Below, in pieces: positions 16,919 to 25,879 of a stretch of DNA of 64,000 nucleotides (its first letter is position 1; every line of letters starts with the position of its first letter). The DNA is taken from NCBI RefSeq assembly GCF_000374025.1, contig NZ_KB893244.1:186001-250000 (forward strand), written 5' to 3'. This DNA is from Spirosoma panaciterrae DSM 21099 (lineage in GTDB: Bacteria; Bacteroidota; Bacteroidia; Cytophagales; Spirosomataceae). The notes under the pieces were generated by a model, which did no database searches, was not told the DNA's origin, and saw nothing but the letters and a program-made list of their open reading frames with translations. The position numbers and the translations under genes are program-made.

Positions 16919-18550
16919 ATGCGTAGATTTTTCTTTTTAAGTATACTATTCCCTTCCTGTCTGTTCGCACAGACCGTTTCCAAAGCAGTATTGCCTCAAC
17001 CCCGGCTCGTAGTAGGGATCGTTGTCGATCAGATGCGGTACGATTACCTCTATCGGTTTTACAATAAGTATAGTGAAGGAGGATTTAAGCGGTTATTGAA
17101 TCAGGGTTTTAACTGTCGGAACAACCATTACCAGTATGCACATACCGTAACTGCGGCTGGTCATGCGGCTGTGTATACCGGCTCGATTCCGGCTATTAAT
17201 GGGATGATCGGGAATGAGTGGTACGATCCGTTTACTCAGAAAGGTGTCTACTGCGTGGAAGATAGCAGTGCCAAAACCGTCGGTAGCAGCAACAGTAGCG
17301 TTGGGCGGATGTCGCCCCGGAACCTACTGACCAGTACCGTTACCGATCAATTGCGGATAGCTACCCAGTTTCGGTCTAAAACCATCGGTATTGCTGTTAA
17401 GGATCGGGGCGCTATTTTACCGGCTGGTCATACAGCCTCGGCTGCTTACTGGTACGATTCCAAAACGGGTAATTGGGTGACCAGTACGTTTTATATGGCA
17501 GCGTTGCCAAACTGGGTAACGGCATTCAATGACCGAAAACTACCTGCCGAGTACGTCCGGCAAGGCTGGAAGACCTTACTGCCCATTCGTGAATACATCG
17601 AGAGTACGCCCGACGATGAACCCTATGAAGCTAAACTGCCCGGAGCTACTAAAGCCGTATTCCCTTATGAGCTGGCTGGCCGGGCTGGCGATGCATTTGG
17701 TACGGTTTTGTCGATGCCCGGTGGCAACACCATGACCAAAGACCTGGCCATAGCGGCTCTGAAAGGGGAGAATATGGGGAAGGGATCGGTGACGGATTTT
17801 CTGGCAGTTAGCTTTTCGACCCCCGACCGAATCGGCCATGCGTTTGGTCCCCATTCGGTAGAGGAAGAGGATATTTACTTACGGCTCGATCTGGATCTGG
17901 CTGAGTTGTTCACGTTTCTGGATAGCTGGACAGGTCCAGGAAATTATACGGTGTTTTTGACCGCCGACCATGGCGTAATGGATGTTCCGGGCTTTTGGCA
18001 GCAACATCATTTGCCCGCCGGATTGATTGATGGGGGGAAGTTGAACGGGATAATCAAAACCGCATTAACCGATGCCTTCGGAAGTGGCAATTACATTGTA
18101 GCCAGTGAGAATGCGCAACTGTATTTGAACCATTCGCTTCTCCGTGAGAAAAAAATTACCGTCGATGCGGTCTCTGCAACGGTCCGGGAGGCTTTATTGC
18201 CCCTGCCCGGTATTGCCGATGTCATTAATCTGCGCAGTTTGAGTACCGCAAATTTGAATACCCATTTGCTGGAGCTCTATAAAAATATGACCCATGCCAA
18301 GCGTAGTGGGGATATTCAATTGATTCCAGAACCAGGCTGGATCGAAAATGGAGGCACAGGAACCAATCATGGCTCGCCTTATCACTACGATACGCATGTT
18401 CCGTTTGTGTTGTATGGCTGGGGTATAGCCAAAGGCGAAACACTACGCTATACAACGATTGCCGATATCGCCCCCACAATTGCTTCCCTGCTGCATATTT
18501 TACCCCCTAGTGGTACGGTTGGTAATCCTGTGCAGGAGGCTTTGAAATAG
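16919..18550 (+). CDS. pafA: PafA-type alkaline phosphatase
   Basis: A 543-residue periplasmic phosphomonoesterase of the PafA branch of the alkaline phosphatase superfamily. The ATG at 16919 is chosen because it gives the signal peptide MRRFFFLSILF to FAQ; an upstream ATG at 16865 adds 18 non-signal residues. The residues known from Elizabethkingia PafA are all present, each offset by one: nucleophile T78 (AHTVTAAGH), N99 (GMIGNE), and K161/R163 (VKDRGAILPAG). Metal ligands are visible in FSTPDRIGHAFGP and TADHGVMDVP. PafA supplies phosphate from phosphomonoesters and, in family studies, is less repressed by phosphate than PhoA. It sits in the hexosamine block 29 bp before the FucP-type importer, so it may dephosphorylate sugar phosphates before import. 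Confidence 0.93.
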   Translation: MRRFFFLSILFPSCLFAQTVSKAVLPQPRLVVGIVVDQMRYDYLYRFYNKYSEGGFKRLLNQGFNCRNNHYQYAHTVTAAGHAAVYTGSIPAINGMIGNEWYDPFTQKGVYCVEDSSAKTVGSSNSSVGRMSPRNLLTSTVTDQLRIATQFRSKTIGIAVKDRGAILPAGHTASAAYWYDSKTGNWVTSTFYMAALPNWVTAFNDRKLPAEYVRQGWKTLLPIREYIESTPDDEPYEAKLPGATKAVFPYELAGRAGDAFGTVLSMPGGNTMTKDLAIAALKGENMGKGSVTDFLAVSFSTPDRIGHAFGPHSVEEEDIYLRLDLDLAELFTFLDSWTGPGNYTVFLTADHGVMDVPGFWQQHHLPAGLIDGGKLNGIIKTALTDAFGSGNYIVASENAQLYLNHSLLREKKITVDAVSATVREALLPLPGIADVINLRSLSTANLNTHLLELYKNMTHAKRSGDIQLIPEPGWIENGGTGTNHGSPYHYDTHVPFVLYGWGIAKGETLRYTTIADIAPTIASLLHILPPSGTVGNPVQEALK

Positions 18551-18578
18551 TTTAGATATTTACTTGGTCGACCCCCAC

Positions 18579-19829
18579 ATGAAACGCAATACCCTGTTGG
18601 TGATCCTGGTGCTGGTCATCTTCTTCGTCATTTCTTTCCTTACCAATATCCTTGGGCCGATCATACCGGATCTGGTCGATAGTTTCCACCTAAGCATTGG
18701 GTTGGCCGGGTTCCTGCCCTTTGCGTTTTTCGTTGCCTATGGTGTCTCGATTCCGGCAGGTATACTGGTTGAGAAGTACCGTGAAAAAACGATGCTGATT
18801 AGCGCCTTTTTGCTGGCTTTTCTGGGGTCATTGCTGTTTGCCCTGGTCCCACAGTTTTCGGTAGCCCTGGGGTCGCTGTTTGCCATTGGCGTAGGGATGG
18901 CAGTGCTTCAGGTCGCTATCAATCCACTGCTTCGTGTGGCGGGTGGCGAAGAACACTTTGCCTTCAATTCGGTACTGGCCCAGCTATTTTCGGGGGCGGC
19001 ATCGTTCTTAAGCCCCTTGTTGTACAGCTATTTTGTGCAGACGATTCATAAAGGCGATCACGCTTTCTGGATTCAGTGGCTGGATAAACTCGTACCGACG
19101 GGTGTGGAATGGGTATCGCTTTACTGGGTGTTTGCCCTGACCACACTACTCATGATTGGGGTTGTGGCGCTGATTCGATTTCCGAACGTTGAACTGAAAG
19201 CCGACGAAAAAGTGGAAGTAGGTGGCACCCTGACGATGTTGCTTCGGGAACGAACCGTACTGCTCTACTTCGCCGGAATTTTCGCGTATGTGGGTACCGA
19301 GCAGGGCATTTCCAACTGGATTTCCAAATTTCTTCAACTCTATCATGGGGTTGATCCGGCTACCGTAGGGGCAAAGGCGGTCGCTTATTTCTGGGGGTTA
19401 ATGACGATTGGTTGTATCCTGGGGCTGATTTTACTCAAAGTGGCCGACAGCCGAAATGTGCTGCGGTTATTTACGCTAGGGGCTATACTCTCGCTATTGA
19501 TTGGCCTGTTTGGCCCTAAGGAGTGGGCCTTGATTGCCTTGCCGGGAACAGGCTTTTTTGCGTCGGTAATGTGGTCCATTATTTTTTCGCTGGCGCTTAA
19601 TTCTGTACCGGAGCATCATGGCACTTTTTCTGGTATCTTGTGTACGGGAATTGTTGGTGGAGCCCTGGTGCCGCTCATTATCGGTGGGCTGGCCGAATGG
19701 TTTGGACTGCGTCTGGCGATGCTGGTCATGCTACTCACCCTGGGCTACATTTTCAGCATCGGTGTTTGGGCCAAACCGCTGATCAATAACGCAACCATAA
19801 AGCGAAAGAGTGAAAGAGCGAAAGAGTGA
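18579..19829 (+). CDS. FucP/GluP-type sugar MFS transporter
   Basis: A 416-residue inner-membrane major facilitator with twelve predicted helices, of the fucose/glucose/N-acetylglucosamine proton-symporter type (FucP, GluP, NagP). The opening (FFVISFLTNILGPIIPDLVDSF) and the helix with VGMAVLQVAINPLLR are characteristic. The ATG at 18579 is used because an upstream TTG at 18564 adds a short polar stretch. The last residues, KRKSERAKE, are encoded by the left arm of the 8-bp-unit hairpin that follows, so the natural C-terminus seems to have been replaced by repeat sequence. Probably imports the monosaccharide released by the GH20 or GH43-like enzymes nearby, under control of the XylR-like gene downstream. 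Confidence 0.9.
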   Translation: MKRNTLLVILVLVIFFVISFLTNILGPIIPDLVDSFHLSIGLAGFLPFAFFVAYGVSIPAGILVEKYREKTMLISAFLLAFLGSLLFALVPQFSVALGSLFAIGVGMAVLQVAINPLLRVAGGEEHFAFNSVLAQLFSGAASFLSPLLYSYFVQTIHKGDHAFWIQWLDKLVPTGVEWVSLYWVFALTTLLMIGVVALIRFPNVELKADEKVEVGGTLTMLLRERTVLLYFAGIFAYVGTEQGISNWISKFLQLYHGVDPATVGAKAVAYFWGLMTIGCILGLILLKVADSRNVLRLFTLGAILSLLIGLFGPKEWALIALPGTGFFASVMWSIIFSLALNSVPEHHGTFSGILCTGIVGGALVPLIIGGLAEWFGLRLAMLVMLLTLGYIFSIGVWAKPLINNATIKRKSERAKE

Positions 19830-19881
19830 AATGCTGTCGTAAGCCCTTTTCACTCTTTCGCTCTTTACCCCTTTCACTCTG
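19801..19881. repeat. Hairpin of 8-bp AGYGAAAG units between importer and regulator
   Basis: The left arm is four alternating AGCGAAAG/AGTGAAAG units from 19801. The right arm runs to about 19881. The core is an 18-bp perfect stem (19813-19830 with 19849-19866) and an 18-nt loop; a single-base indel continues the pairing outward. The left arm contains the stop codon of the importer (19827-19829). The pyrimidine-rich right arm ends a few bases before the start of the next gene. Confidence 0.8.
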
Positions 19882-19886
19882 TACCT

Positions 19887-21050
19887 ATGCACAAGATCAT
19901 TCTACTCATCGACTTTGCCGAGGATTATAGCCGAAGCCTGTTGAAAGGCATATCTAAATATGCGCGGGAGCATGGGCCCTGGGTGTTTTGCCAGATGCCA
20001 CTTTTTCACCGCGAAACTCTGGGCGTTGATGGGATTCTGAACTGGGCGCAGGAGTGGGGCGCCGATGGAATCATTGGCCAGCTCTACAACGAAAGTAGTG
20101 TCGAAAAGATCGTTCAGGCCGGTATTCCGGTTATTGCGCAGGATTTTAAAGAGCGATTTACGGAAATTCCGAACATTACCGGAGCGCATCGGGCTACGGG
20201 GGCTATGGCCGCCGATTATTTTCTGCGCAAAGGGTTTCGGAACTTTGCTTACTATGGGTTTAAGCACATTGTCTGGTCTCGCGAGCGGGCCGAGGGGTTC
20301 GATGAGCGGGTATCTCGGGCTGGGTGCTCGGTGCAGTATTTCGAGCACGAAGAGTATAGCGCAAGCGATCTGTGGTATTACAAGCCCAGTTCGTTGAGTA
20401 AGTGGCTCAAATCGCTTCCCAAACCCATTGCCATCCTCTGCTGCGACGACCGGATGGGGCAGCACATTACGGAAACCTGTCGGCATTCGCGCATTCGTAT
20501 TCCCGAAGAGGTGGCCGTGCTGGGCGTCGATAATGATGAAACACTTTGTGAACTATCCGATCCACCTCTGTCAAGTGTTATGCAGGATGCCGAGAAAGGA
20601 GGGTACGATGCCGCCCATTTACTCGATAAACTGATCCGGAAGGAAATCAGCACTTTTTATGACATCATCGTAGAACCCACGCAGATTATTACCCGTCAGT
20701 CGACAGATATATATTCAACGGCCGATGAATACATTGCCTTGTCGCTCAAATACATTCACCAGAATATCGACAAAAACTTACAGGTCGATGAGGTGGTGAA
20801 GCAAGTGCCCTTGTCCCGGCGATCGCTGGAAATGCGCTTCCTTCAGGTGGTTGGCTATCCGATTTACAAATACATCCAGAATCTGCGTATCGAGAAATTC
20901 TCGAAAAAACTGCTGGAAACCGATCAGGCTGTTTTCGAAATAGCCATGGATCTGGGACTCAACGATTCGAAGAACATTGCCCGGCAATTTAAACAGGTCA
21001 AAGGCGTTACGCCCCTTGAATATCGCCATAAATATCTGGCAGGTAAATAA
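19887..21050 (+). CDS. XylR-type sugar-responsive AraC regulator
   Basis: A 387-residue transcription factor. Residues 1-270 form a LacI/XylR-like periplasmic-binding-protein fold (KIILLIDFAEDYSRSLLKGISKYAREHG, IPVIAQDF, ILCCDDRMGQHI, VAVLGVDNDE). Residues about 285-387 are an AraC double helix-turn-helix (VPLSRRSLEMRFLQVVG, then AMDLGLNDSKNIARQFKQVKGVTPLEYR). E. coli XylR has this same order: a sugar-binding domain in front of an AraC domain. It likely senses an imported sugar and activates the neighbouring transporter or hydrolase genes. It abuts the GH43-like gene with one base between them. The 8-bp-unit hairpin immediately upstream separates it from the importer and may leave it with its own promoter. 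Confidence 0.93.
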   Translation: MHKIILLIDFAEDYSRSLLKGISKYAREHGPWVFCQMPLFHRETLGVDGILNWAQEWGADGIIGQLYNESSVEKIVQAGIPVIAQDFKERFTEIPNITGAHRATGAMAADYFLRKGFRNFAYYGFKHIVWSRERAEGFDERVSRAGCSVQYFEHEEYSASDLWYYKPSSLSKWLKSLPKPIAILCCDDRMGQHITETCRHSRIRIPEEVAVLGVDNDETLCELSDPPLSSVMQDAEKGGYDAAHLLDKLIRKEISTFYDIIVEPTQIITRQSTDIYSTADEYIALSLKYIHQNIDKNLQVDEVVKQVPLSRRSLEMRFLQVVGYPIYKYIQNLRIEKFSKKLLETDQAVFEIAMDLGLNDSKNIARQFKQVKGVTPLEYRHKYLAGK

Positions 21051-21051
21051 C

Positions 21052-21969
21052 ATGAAAAACGGCTGTTTGCTCTTTTGTCTGGTTTTGTTTGCTGGGTATC
21101 GGCTTCCTGAACGAGTGGTGTCGCCTGTTGACGAGCCTCCGTTTCCTGCCCGGCTTGTACAATTTACGCCCTATGCAAACAACCCTGTATTCAGTGGTAC
21201 GGAGCAGGATACCTGGGATAAGCACATTCGTGAACGGGGGTATATACTGCGCGAAGGTAAAACCTATCATCTGTGGTATACGGGGTATCGGGATGGTAAA
21301 AACCAGACGAAATTTCTAGGCTATGCGACTTCGGCCGATGGTTTTCACTGGACCCGATATGCTGGAAATCCAATTCATACAGACACTTGGGTAGAGGATA
21401 TGTCGGTCGTTAAATCGGCGGATACGTACTATATGTTTGCCGAGGGGAAGGACGATATCGCTCATTTGCTGACATCCACCGACCGGATTCACTGGCAGGA
21501 GCGAGGCCCGCTCGCTATTCGGTACACCGATGGCAGGCCGTTGAGTAAAGGACCGTTTGGAACGCCCACGATCTGGAAAGAGGCCGATACCTGGTATCTG
21601 TTCTACGAGCGAAGCGATGAAGCGGTTTGGCTGGCGACCTCAAAAGACCTGACTGTCTGGACAAATGTGCAGGATGAGCCTGTTCTGAAGAAAGGTCCTG
21701 AAACGTACGACCAATATGCCGTAGCCATGAATCAGATTATTAAGTACAAAGGTCGGTACTATGGGTATTACCATGCCTCGGCCTACAAAGACTGGCACGA
21801 ATGGTCGATGAACGTGGCCGTGTCAACCGATCTGATTCATTGGACAAAGTACCCACACAATCCGATCCTAGGTAACAACTGTTCCAGCGGCATCCTGGTG
21901 CCAGATGGGGCATCGTATCGGCTCTATACCATGCATCCCGATGTAAAGGTTTTTTTGCCGAAAAAGTGA
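21052..21969 (+). CDS. GH43/GH32-like five-bladed propeller protein
   Basis: A 305-residue protein from the ATG at 21052, which begins one base after the regulator stop and starts a signal-like stretch MKNGCLLFCLVLFAGY. An in-frame upstream Met lies within the regulator gene and is not used. Repeated propeller strands of the GH43/GH32/GH130 superfamily are visible: YHLWYTGYRDG, GYATSADGFHWTRY, TYYMFAEGKDD, STDRIHWQERG, WYLFYERSDE, YYGYYHASAYKDWHEW and VSTDLIHWTKY. The catalytic acids cannot be fixed by eye; candidates are Asp and Glu in TWVEDMSVV and the Glu of FYERSDE. Likely an exported exo-glycosidase acting on a small oligosaccharide. It converges on the GH20/GH67-like paralogue B at 22082. 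Confidence 0.72.
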   Translation: MKNGCLLFCLVLFAGYRLPERVVSPVDEPPFPARLVQFTPYANNPVFSGTEQDTWDKHIRERGYILREGKTYHLWYTGYRDGKNQTKFLGYATSADGFHWTRYAGNPIHTDTWVEDMSVVKSADTYYMFAEGKDDIAHLLTSTDRIHWQERGPLAIRYTDGRPLSKGPFGTPTIWKEADTWYLFYERSDEAVWLATSKDLTVWTNVQDEPVLKKGPETYDQYAVAMNQIIKYKGRYYGYYHASAYKDWHEWSMNVAVSTDLIHWTKYPHNPILGNNCSSGILVPDGASYRLYTMHPDVKVFLPKK

Positions 21970-22081
21970 GCTACTGCCCTGCCCATTGAACAGTAAACGT
22001 GCAGGGTGTTGGTTCAACTATTGCTTTGTGTAATGGCTTCAATCGCTCGTTCAAACATACGATTTAGAAAGTCGAAAGAAA

Positions 22082-24445
22082 TCATTCTTTCGGGCTTTCT
22101 TTCAGGAGCCAGATGTCGGAAATGCGAGAGTTCTGGCGCCAGTTCAGATGCGATTCTTCGGGTTGGTCGAACGTGACATTGATGCGGCCATCCTGCGTAG
22201 CCCATAAAGGCACAATCCATTCTTTTACTGTATCGGCTTCCCGGTTGTAAACGGTAGGTTCCAGACGCTGGCCATCGACCCGAAGCAGGGCTTCACCAAA
22301 TCCAACGACCCGAATAATGTAGCGCGAACCTGGGTCCAGATTGTTGTAGTCGAGAGCGGGGCAGCGTTGAAAGGTTTGTGAGGAGAGCCGGGCCCGGCTG
22401 GACCCATTTTGCCACCAGGCAATGTCCGTCGCGTCATCCGAAATGGTCTTAACGCGTGGCCCTTTGCTGACACTGGATATATCATCATAAAAACTCCCTT
22501 TACCGGGCGATTCCCAGGTGCCGATGAACTTCAGGCGAGCCAGTTGCTCATCAGGGGTTTTCATCGCCTTTACTTTAGTGAACTCATCGGCCATCCACCA
22601 GCGGTTATTCAGGGGGTAATCGACAAAGTCGAGCAGGCAGCCTCGTTCGTACCCTTTGGCTTTGTATTTAGGGACGCTGGTTTGAAGACCGATGGATGTA
22701 AACAGGTCAGCACATAACGTCTCTATCTTCTGGCGTAATGCTGGCGCAATCGGTTTGGTATCAGCCTGATTTACCAGCGCAAGGGCCTCATTCATGGCTG
22801 CTTCTGTTCCTGATTTATCGACCAGAACGAGTTGGGTATTGGCTTTCTGTTCGAGCGATTGTTCATAAAGCAACCGTCGACGGGTATAGGTGTCGTAATA
22901 GGCACGGAGGAGCAGAAGCTGCCAGCGCCAGTTGGTAGCCAATTGAGGATTTGCCGTTTCCAGTTGTTTCCAGAAAGTATACGTAGCTTCGACACCCCCA
23001 TTTTCGGCTAAAGGGCCCTGCCAGTTATGTTCAAGCGCACCAATGCCATCCGCAACGGGAGCGGCCAGTTCAGGTTTGAAAAAGAAACGCCCGTATTCCT
23101 CCAGAACCTCGTAAACAGATCGGTCGGGCTCCCAGCCACGCATACTCCAAATAACCTTGTTGACGTCGTCGTGACACCCATCGGAATACGACACAAATCC
23201 GTTGGTAAAGGGAGCCATGGCGGCCTGTACGCTGGCAAAAAAATAGGGCCGGGGATTGGAAGCTTCACGACCCAGCGTCAATGCATACGCCTGATCCCAA
23301 CGAGCAACGGGAAATTCACAGCGAACATTATGCGTAATGTCGGGGTATTGCCGAATCTGGTATTGCCGGGGAAGCCGATAGCGGGTTTCTGATAAGGAAG
23401 GGCTGCTGGGGCCATATACGACTCCTGCGAGCCAATCGGGTTTATACTGAGCCAGATAGGTATAAAAATAATCGACCTGCTCAACACTAAAACCTTGCAA
23501 CGACAACCAGATTTTGGCTTTCGGATGGTATTTGATCAGCCGCGTGTGCAAGTCTTTTAAGAACGGCATAACCTCTTTAGGATGGTTGTCGCCGGGGTCG
23601 CCACCGGGTACGAAAATATGATCGAGCCGAGGGCAGGCCCGGTAGAAGGCTTCGTGCAGATCAAGCTCGGCGCTGCGTTTGGCCGCGTCGGTTAGTGGGA
23701 AGGTAGCAGGTGTCCAGACCCAATAGTCCAGATCGTATTTCTGGCAGATTTCGCTCATCCGTATCCGCATCTCCGGGGCTGGGACTTTAAAATGGGGGCT
23801 AGGGCTTTCGTCCTCGTGAAACGGAATCCCTTCAACGGCGTTGGTGCCGAAAATAGCCAGTTCCCGGATGTATTGGTCAAATTGAGCTACCGTCCAGGCA
23901 TCGTAGGAATTGGCGGTTGTGCGATAGCCCAGTTGATGCCCCCGAATTGGGTAGGCGGGTGCCGTAGCGATGTTGACCGGGAGGGATAAGGCAACCTGTT
24001 TCGAGTGCATCTGCAGGTTTCGTAATAGCCAGCCAGCCCCAAAGAGAATGCCCCGGCTATCGGCCCCGATCACCCACACGGTTGTGTTGGTTGCCCCAGT
24101 TTCACTGACAATACGAAAACCTTCCGGCTGGGTCTCCGGCCGTTTTGGGTCTGTATTGGCTGGAACAGGATTTCCATAGAGTGTCTTGTCGCCAGCGAGC
24201 GCAAAGGCGATACGTACCGTATGGGCAGGCCAGTCCGAACGAGTGGCCAGGGTAATTCCGGTTCGTTTCGCAATTTCTTCCCGTAGCATTTGCGGGGCAG
24301 TTTCGCGCATCGGCATTGGCACCGAAGGCGATACCAGTACAACCGCTCGCTGTAAGGAAAGGGATTGGGCATAGAGTGAGCCCAATCCACAGAGTACTAG
24401 TAAGAGAACAGAACGTAACCAACTATGAATACCAGCCGGGTTCAT
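22082..24445 (-). CDS. GH20/GH67-like putative glycoside hydrolase, paralogue B
   Basis: A 787-residue exported protein (signal ending SLYAQ), homologous along its whole length to the protein at 9588-12011. It has the same N-terminal alpha/beta domain, the same barrel opening (YPIRGHQLGYRTTANSYDAWTVAQFDQYI), the same GGDPG motif near residue 280 (FVPGGDPGDNHPKE), a shared NPRPY/GRE block (LTLGREASNPRPYFF) and a C-terminal beta-sandwich. Conservation of GGDPG and of the DVNK block (CHDDVNKVIWS against TNDDVNKFVWS) marks probable active-site regions. The family is not one I can name with certainty. It lies 30 bp downstream of the DegT aminotransferase on the same strand and is probably co-transcribed with it. 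Confidence 0.75.
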   Translation of the reverse strand: MNPAGIHSWLRSVLLLVLCGLGSLYAQSLSLQRAVVLVSPSVPMPMRETAPQMLREEIAKRTGITLATRSDWPAHTVRIAFALAGDKTLYGNPVPANTDPKRPETQPEGFRIVSETGATNTTVWVIGADSRGILFGAGWLLRNLQMHSKQVALSLPVNIATAPAYPIRGHQLGYRTTANSYDAWTVAQFDQYIRELAIFGTNAVEGIPFHEDESPSPHFKVPAPEMRIRMSEICQKYDLDYWVWTPATFPLTDAAKRSAELDLHEAFYRACPRLDHIFVPGGDPGDNHPKEVMPFLKDLHTRLIKYHPKAKIWLSLQGFSVEQVDYFYTYLAQYKPDWLAGVVYGPSSPSLSETRYRLPRQYQIRQYPDITHNVRCEFPVARWDQAYALTLGREASNPRPYFFASVQAAMAPFTNGFVSYSDGCHDDVNKVIWSMRGWEPDRSVYEVLEEYGRFFFKPELAAPVADGIGALEHNWQGPLAENGGVEATYTFWKQLETANPQLATNWRWQLLLLRAYYDTYTRRRLLYEQSLEQKANTQLVLVDKSGTEAAMNEALALVNQADTKPIAPALRQKIETLCADLFTSIGLQTSVPKYKAKGYERGCLLDFVDYPLNNRWWMADEFTKVKAMKTPDEQLARLKFIGTWESPGKGSFYDDISSVSKGPRVKTISDDATDIAWWQNGSSRARLSSQTFQRCPALDYNNLDPGSRYIIRVVGFGEALLRVDGQRLEPTVYNREADTVKEWIVPLWATQDGRINVTFDQPEESHLNWRQNSRISDIWLLKESPKE

Positions 24446-24475
24446 ACGTGAGTAAGGGTAAAAATGAGGAATAGC

Positions 24476-25708
24476 TTATTGATTGACGGCATACTGAACT
24501 TTCTGGATGGCCTCGGCAAAGGATTCCATATCGGTTCGGGTGCCGAGCATAGCCTGTTGAAAGATCCAGACCGCTTCATCGGCGCAGGCCCGTTCAGCAA
24601 CGGGGCAGTCAGTTTGCGAATAATCGACTGAATCGGGGATGGCATAGCACATCCAGTTTCTGTTCTGAAAAACAGGCTGTTTGTATAATGGGTGGGGGTA
24701 TCCTGGTGAGCAGGGAAGCCCTTCTGCCACTAGCATCTTAACGAATTCCTGTTTGGAGTTCTGGTTGAACCTGGATTTGTCGTACCGGAACATATAAAGA
24801 TGGTAAGCATGCAGGATGTCGACCGAACCGCGACTCAGTGGTGTAATTCCATCGATATTGGCCAGCAGGCTGTCAAGATATAAGCCGTTTGCGTTGCGGA
24901 GACGGGTTTGCTCGTCCAGTCGTTTGAGCTGTTCACTTAGTAAAACCGCCTGTAATTGGGTAATTCGGTAATTACAGCCCGGATTAAAATGATCGTACCA
25001 CTGTCCTGATGGAAGCCGTCCTACGTTACGCAGGGAGTTCATGGTTTCGTAAAGTGCATCGTCGTTTGTGACCACCATGCCTCCTTCGCCCGATGTCAGA
25101 TTTTTGGACGACTGAAAACTAAAGCTGCCTGCGTCCCCAATAGACCCCAGTTTTTTACCTTTGTATTCGGCCCCGTGGCCGTGGGCTGCATCTTCAATGA
25201 CCCGCAGCTTATGCCGACGAGCAATGTCCAGGATAGCGTCCATATCGCAGGGTAGGCCCGCGAAATGAACCGGAATGATGGCTTTCGTACGTTCGGTAAT
25301 GGCGGCTTCGATGGCGGTAGGGTCGAGATTATACGTGTCGGGATGTATATCCACAAACACGGGTACACAATTGACCTCCAGCACCACCGATGCGGTCGCA
25401 ATGAATGTGTAGGGGGGAACAATCACCTCATCGCCCGGACGAACTCCGCAGGCCATCAACGCCAATCGCAGCGATACGGACCCATTGACGCAACTAATGG
25501 CGTATTTCGTGCCGCAATAGGCTGCAAATTGCTGTTCAAATTCGGCTACAGCACCAGTGCAGTCGGGATTCCCCCATTGACCAGACCGGACTATATTGGC
25601 CACGGCCTGTACGTCCTGATCATCGTATATAGGCCAGGGAAAGGTTTGGGTGATGCGCTTTTCGCCATTGTTTATGGCTAGTTTGGCGGCTATTCCGGAT
25701 TGATTCAT
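24476..25708 (-). CDS. DegT/DnrJ/EryC1/StrS aminotransferase
   Basis: A 410-residue PLP-dependent enzyme of the sugar aminotransferase family. The lysine that binds PLP is K202 in FQSSKNLTSGEGG. The conserved IEDAAHGHGAEY block holds D173, which contacts the pyridine nitrogen, and the N-terminal NGSVSLRLAL and PPYTFIATAS blocks are also typical. Family members transfer an amino group to or from keto-sugars, usually nucleotide-linked, and are often biosynthetic. Here the neighbours are catabolic (hydrolase, dehydrogenase, esterase), and dehydrogenase plus aminotransferase could instead interconvert a keto- and an amino-sugar or cyclitol (inference). The start at 25708 gives the usual N-terminal length. 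Confidence 0.92.
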   Translation of the reverse strand: MNQSGIAAKLAINNGEKRITQTFPWPIYDDQDVQAVANIVRSGQWGNPDCTGAVAEFEQQFAAYCGTKYAISCVNGSVSLRLALMACGVRPGDEVIVPPYTFIATASVVLEVNCVPVFVDIHPDTYNLDPTAIEAAITERTKAIIPVHFAGLPCDMDAILDIARRHKLRVIEDAAHGHGAEYKGKKLGSIGDAGSFSFQSSKNLTSGEGGMVVTNDDALYETMNSLRNVGRLPSGQWYDHFNPGCNYRITQLQAVLLSEQLKRLDEQTRLRNANGLYLDSLLANIDGITPLSRGSVDILHAYHLYMFRYDKSRFNQNSKQEFVKMLVAEGLPCSPGYPHPLYKQPVFQNRNWMCYAIPDSVDYSQTDCPVAERACADEAVWIFQQAMLGTRTDMESFAEAIQKVQYAVNQ

Positions 25709-25783
25709 AGCGTATTGGGCAGACTACTTCGGTCATAATACGCCATAAACGTTGTTTCTGACTATTCGTGAGGAGAATATTTG

Positions 25784-25879
25784 ATTGAGTGATTGAATGA
25801 TTGAGTGATTGAGTTATTGAATAAAAAATTAGCCTGCGTCAGCCATTCACTCAATAACTCAATCATTCAATCACTCAAT
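25784..25879. repeat. Hairpin of 8-bp ATTGAGTG units
   Basis: The left arm (from 25784) has five 8-bp units of ATTGAGTG type, and the right arm (to 25879) has four in inverted order. Bases 25784-25805 and 25858-25879 pair perfectly over 22 bp, and the remainder pairs if one 8-bp unit is looped out. The unit sequence differs from the AGYGAAAG type at other sites but the period is the same. The right arm supplies the stop codon (TGA at 25875-25877) of the esterase gene. Confidence 0.8.
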
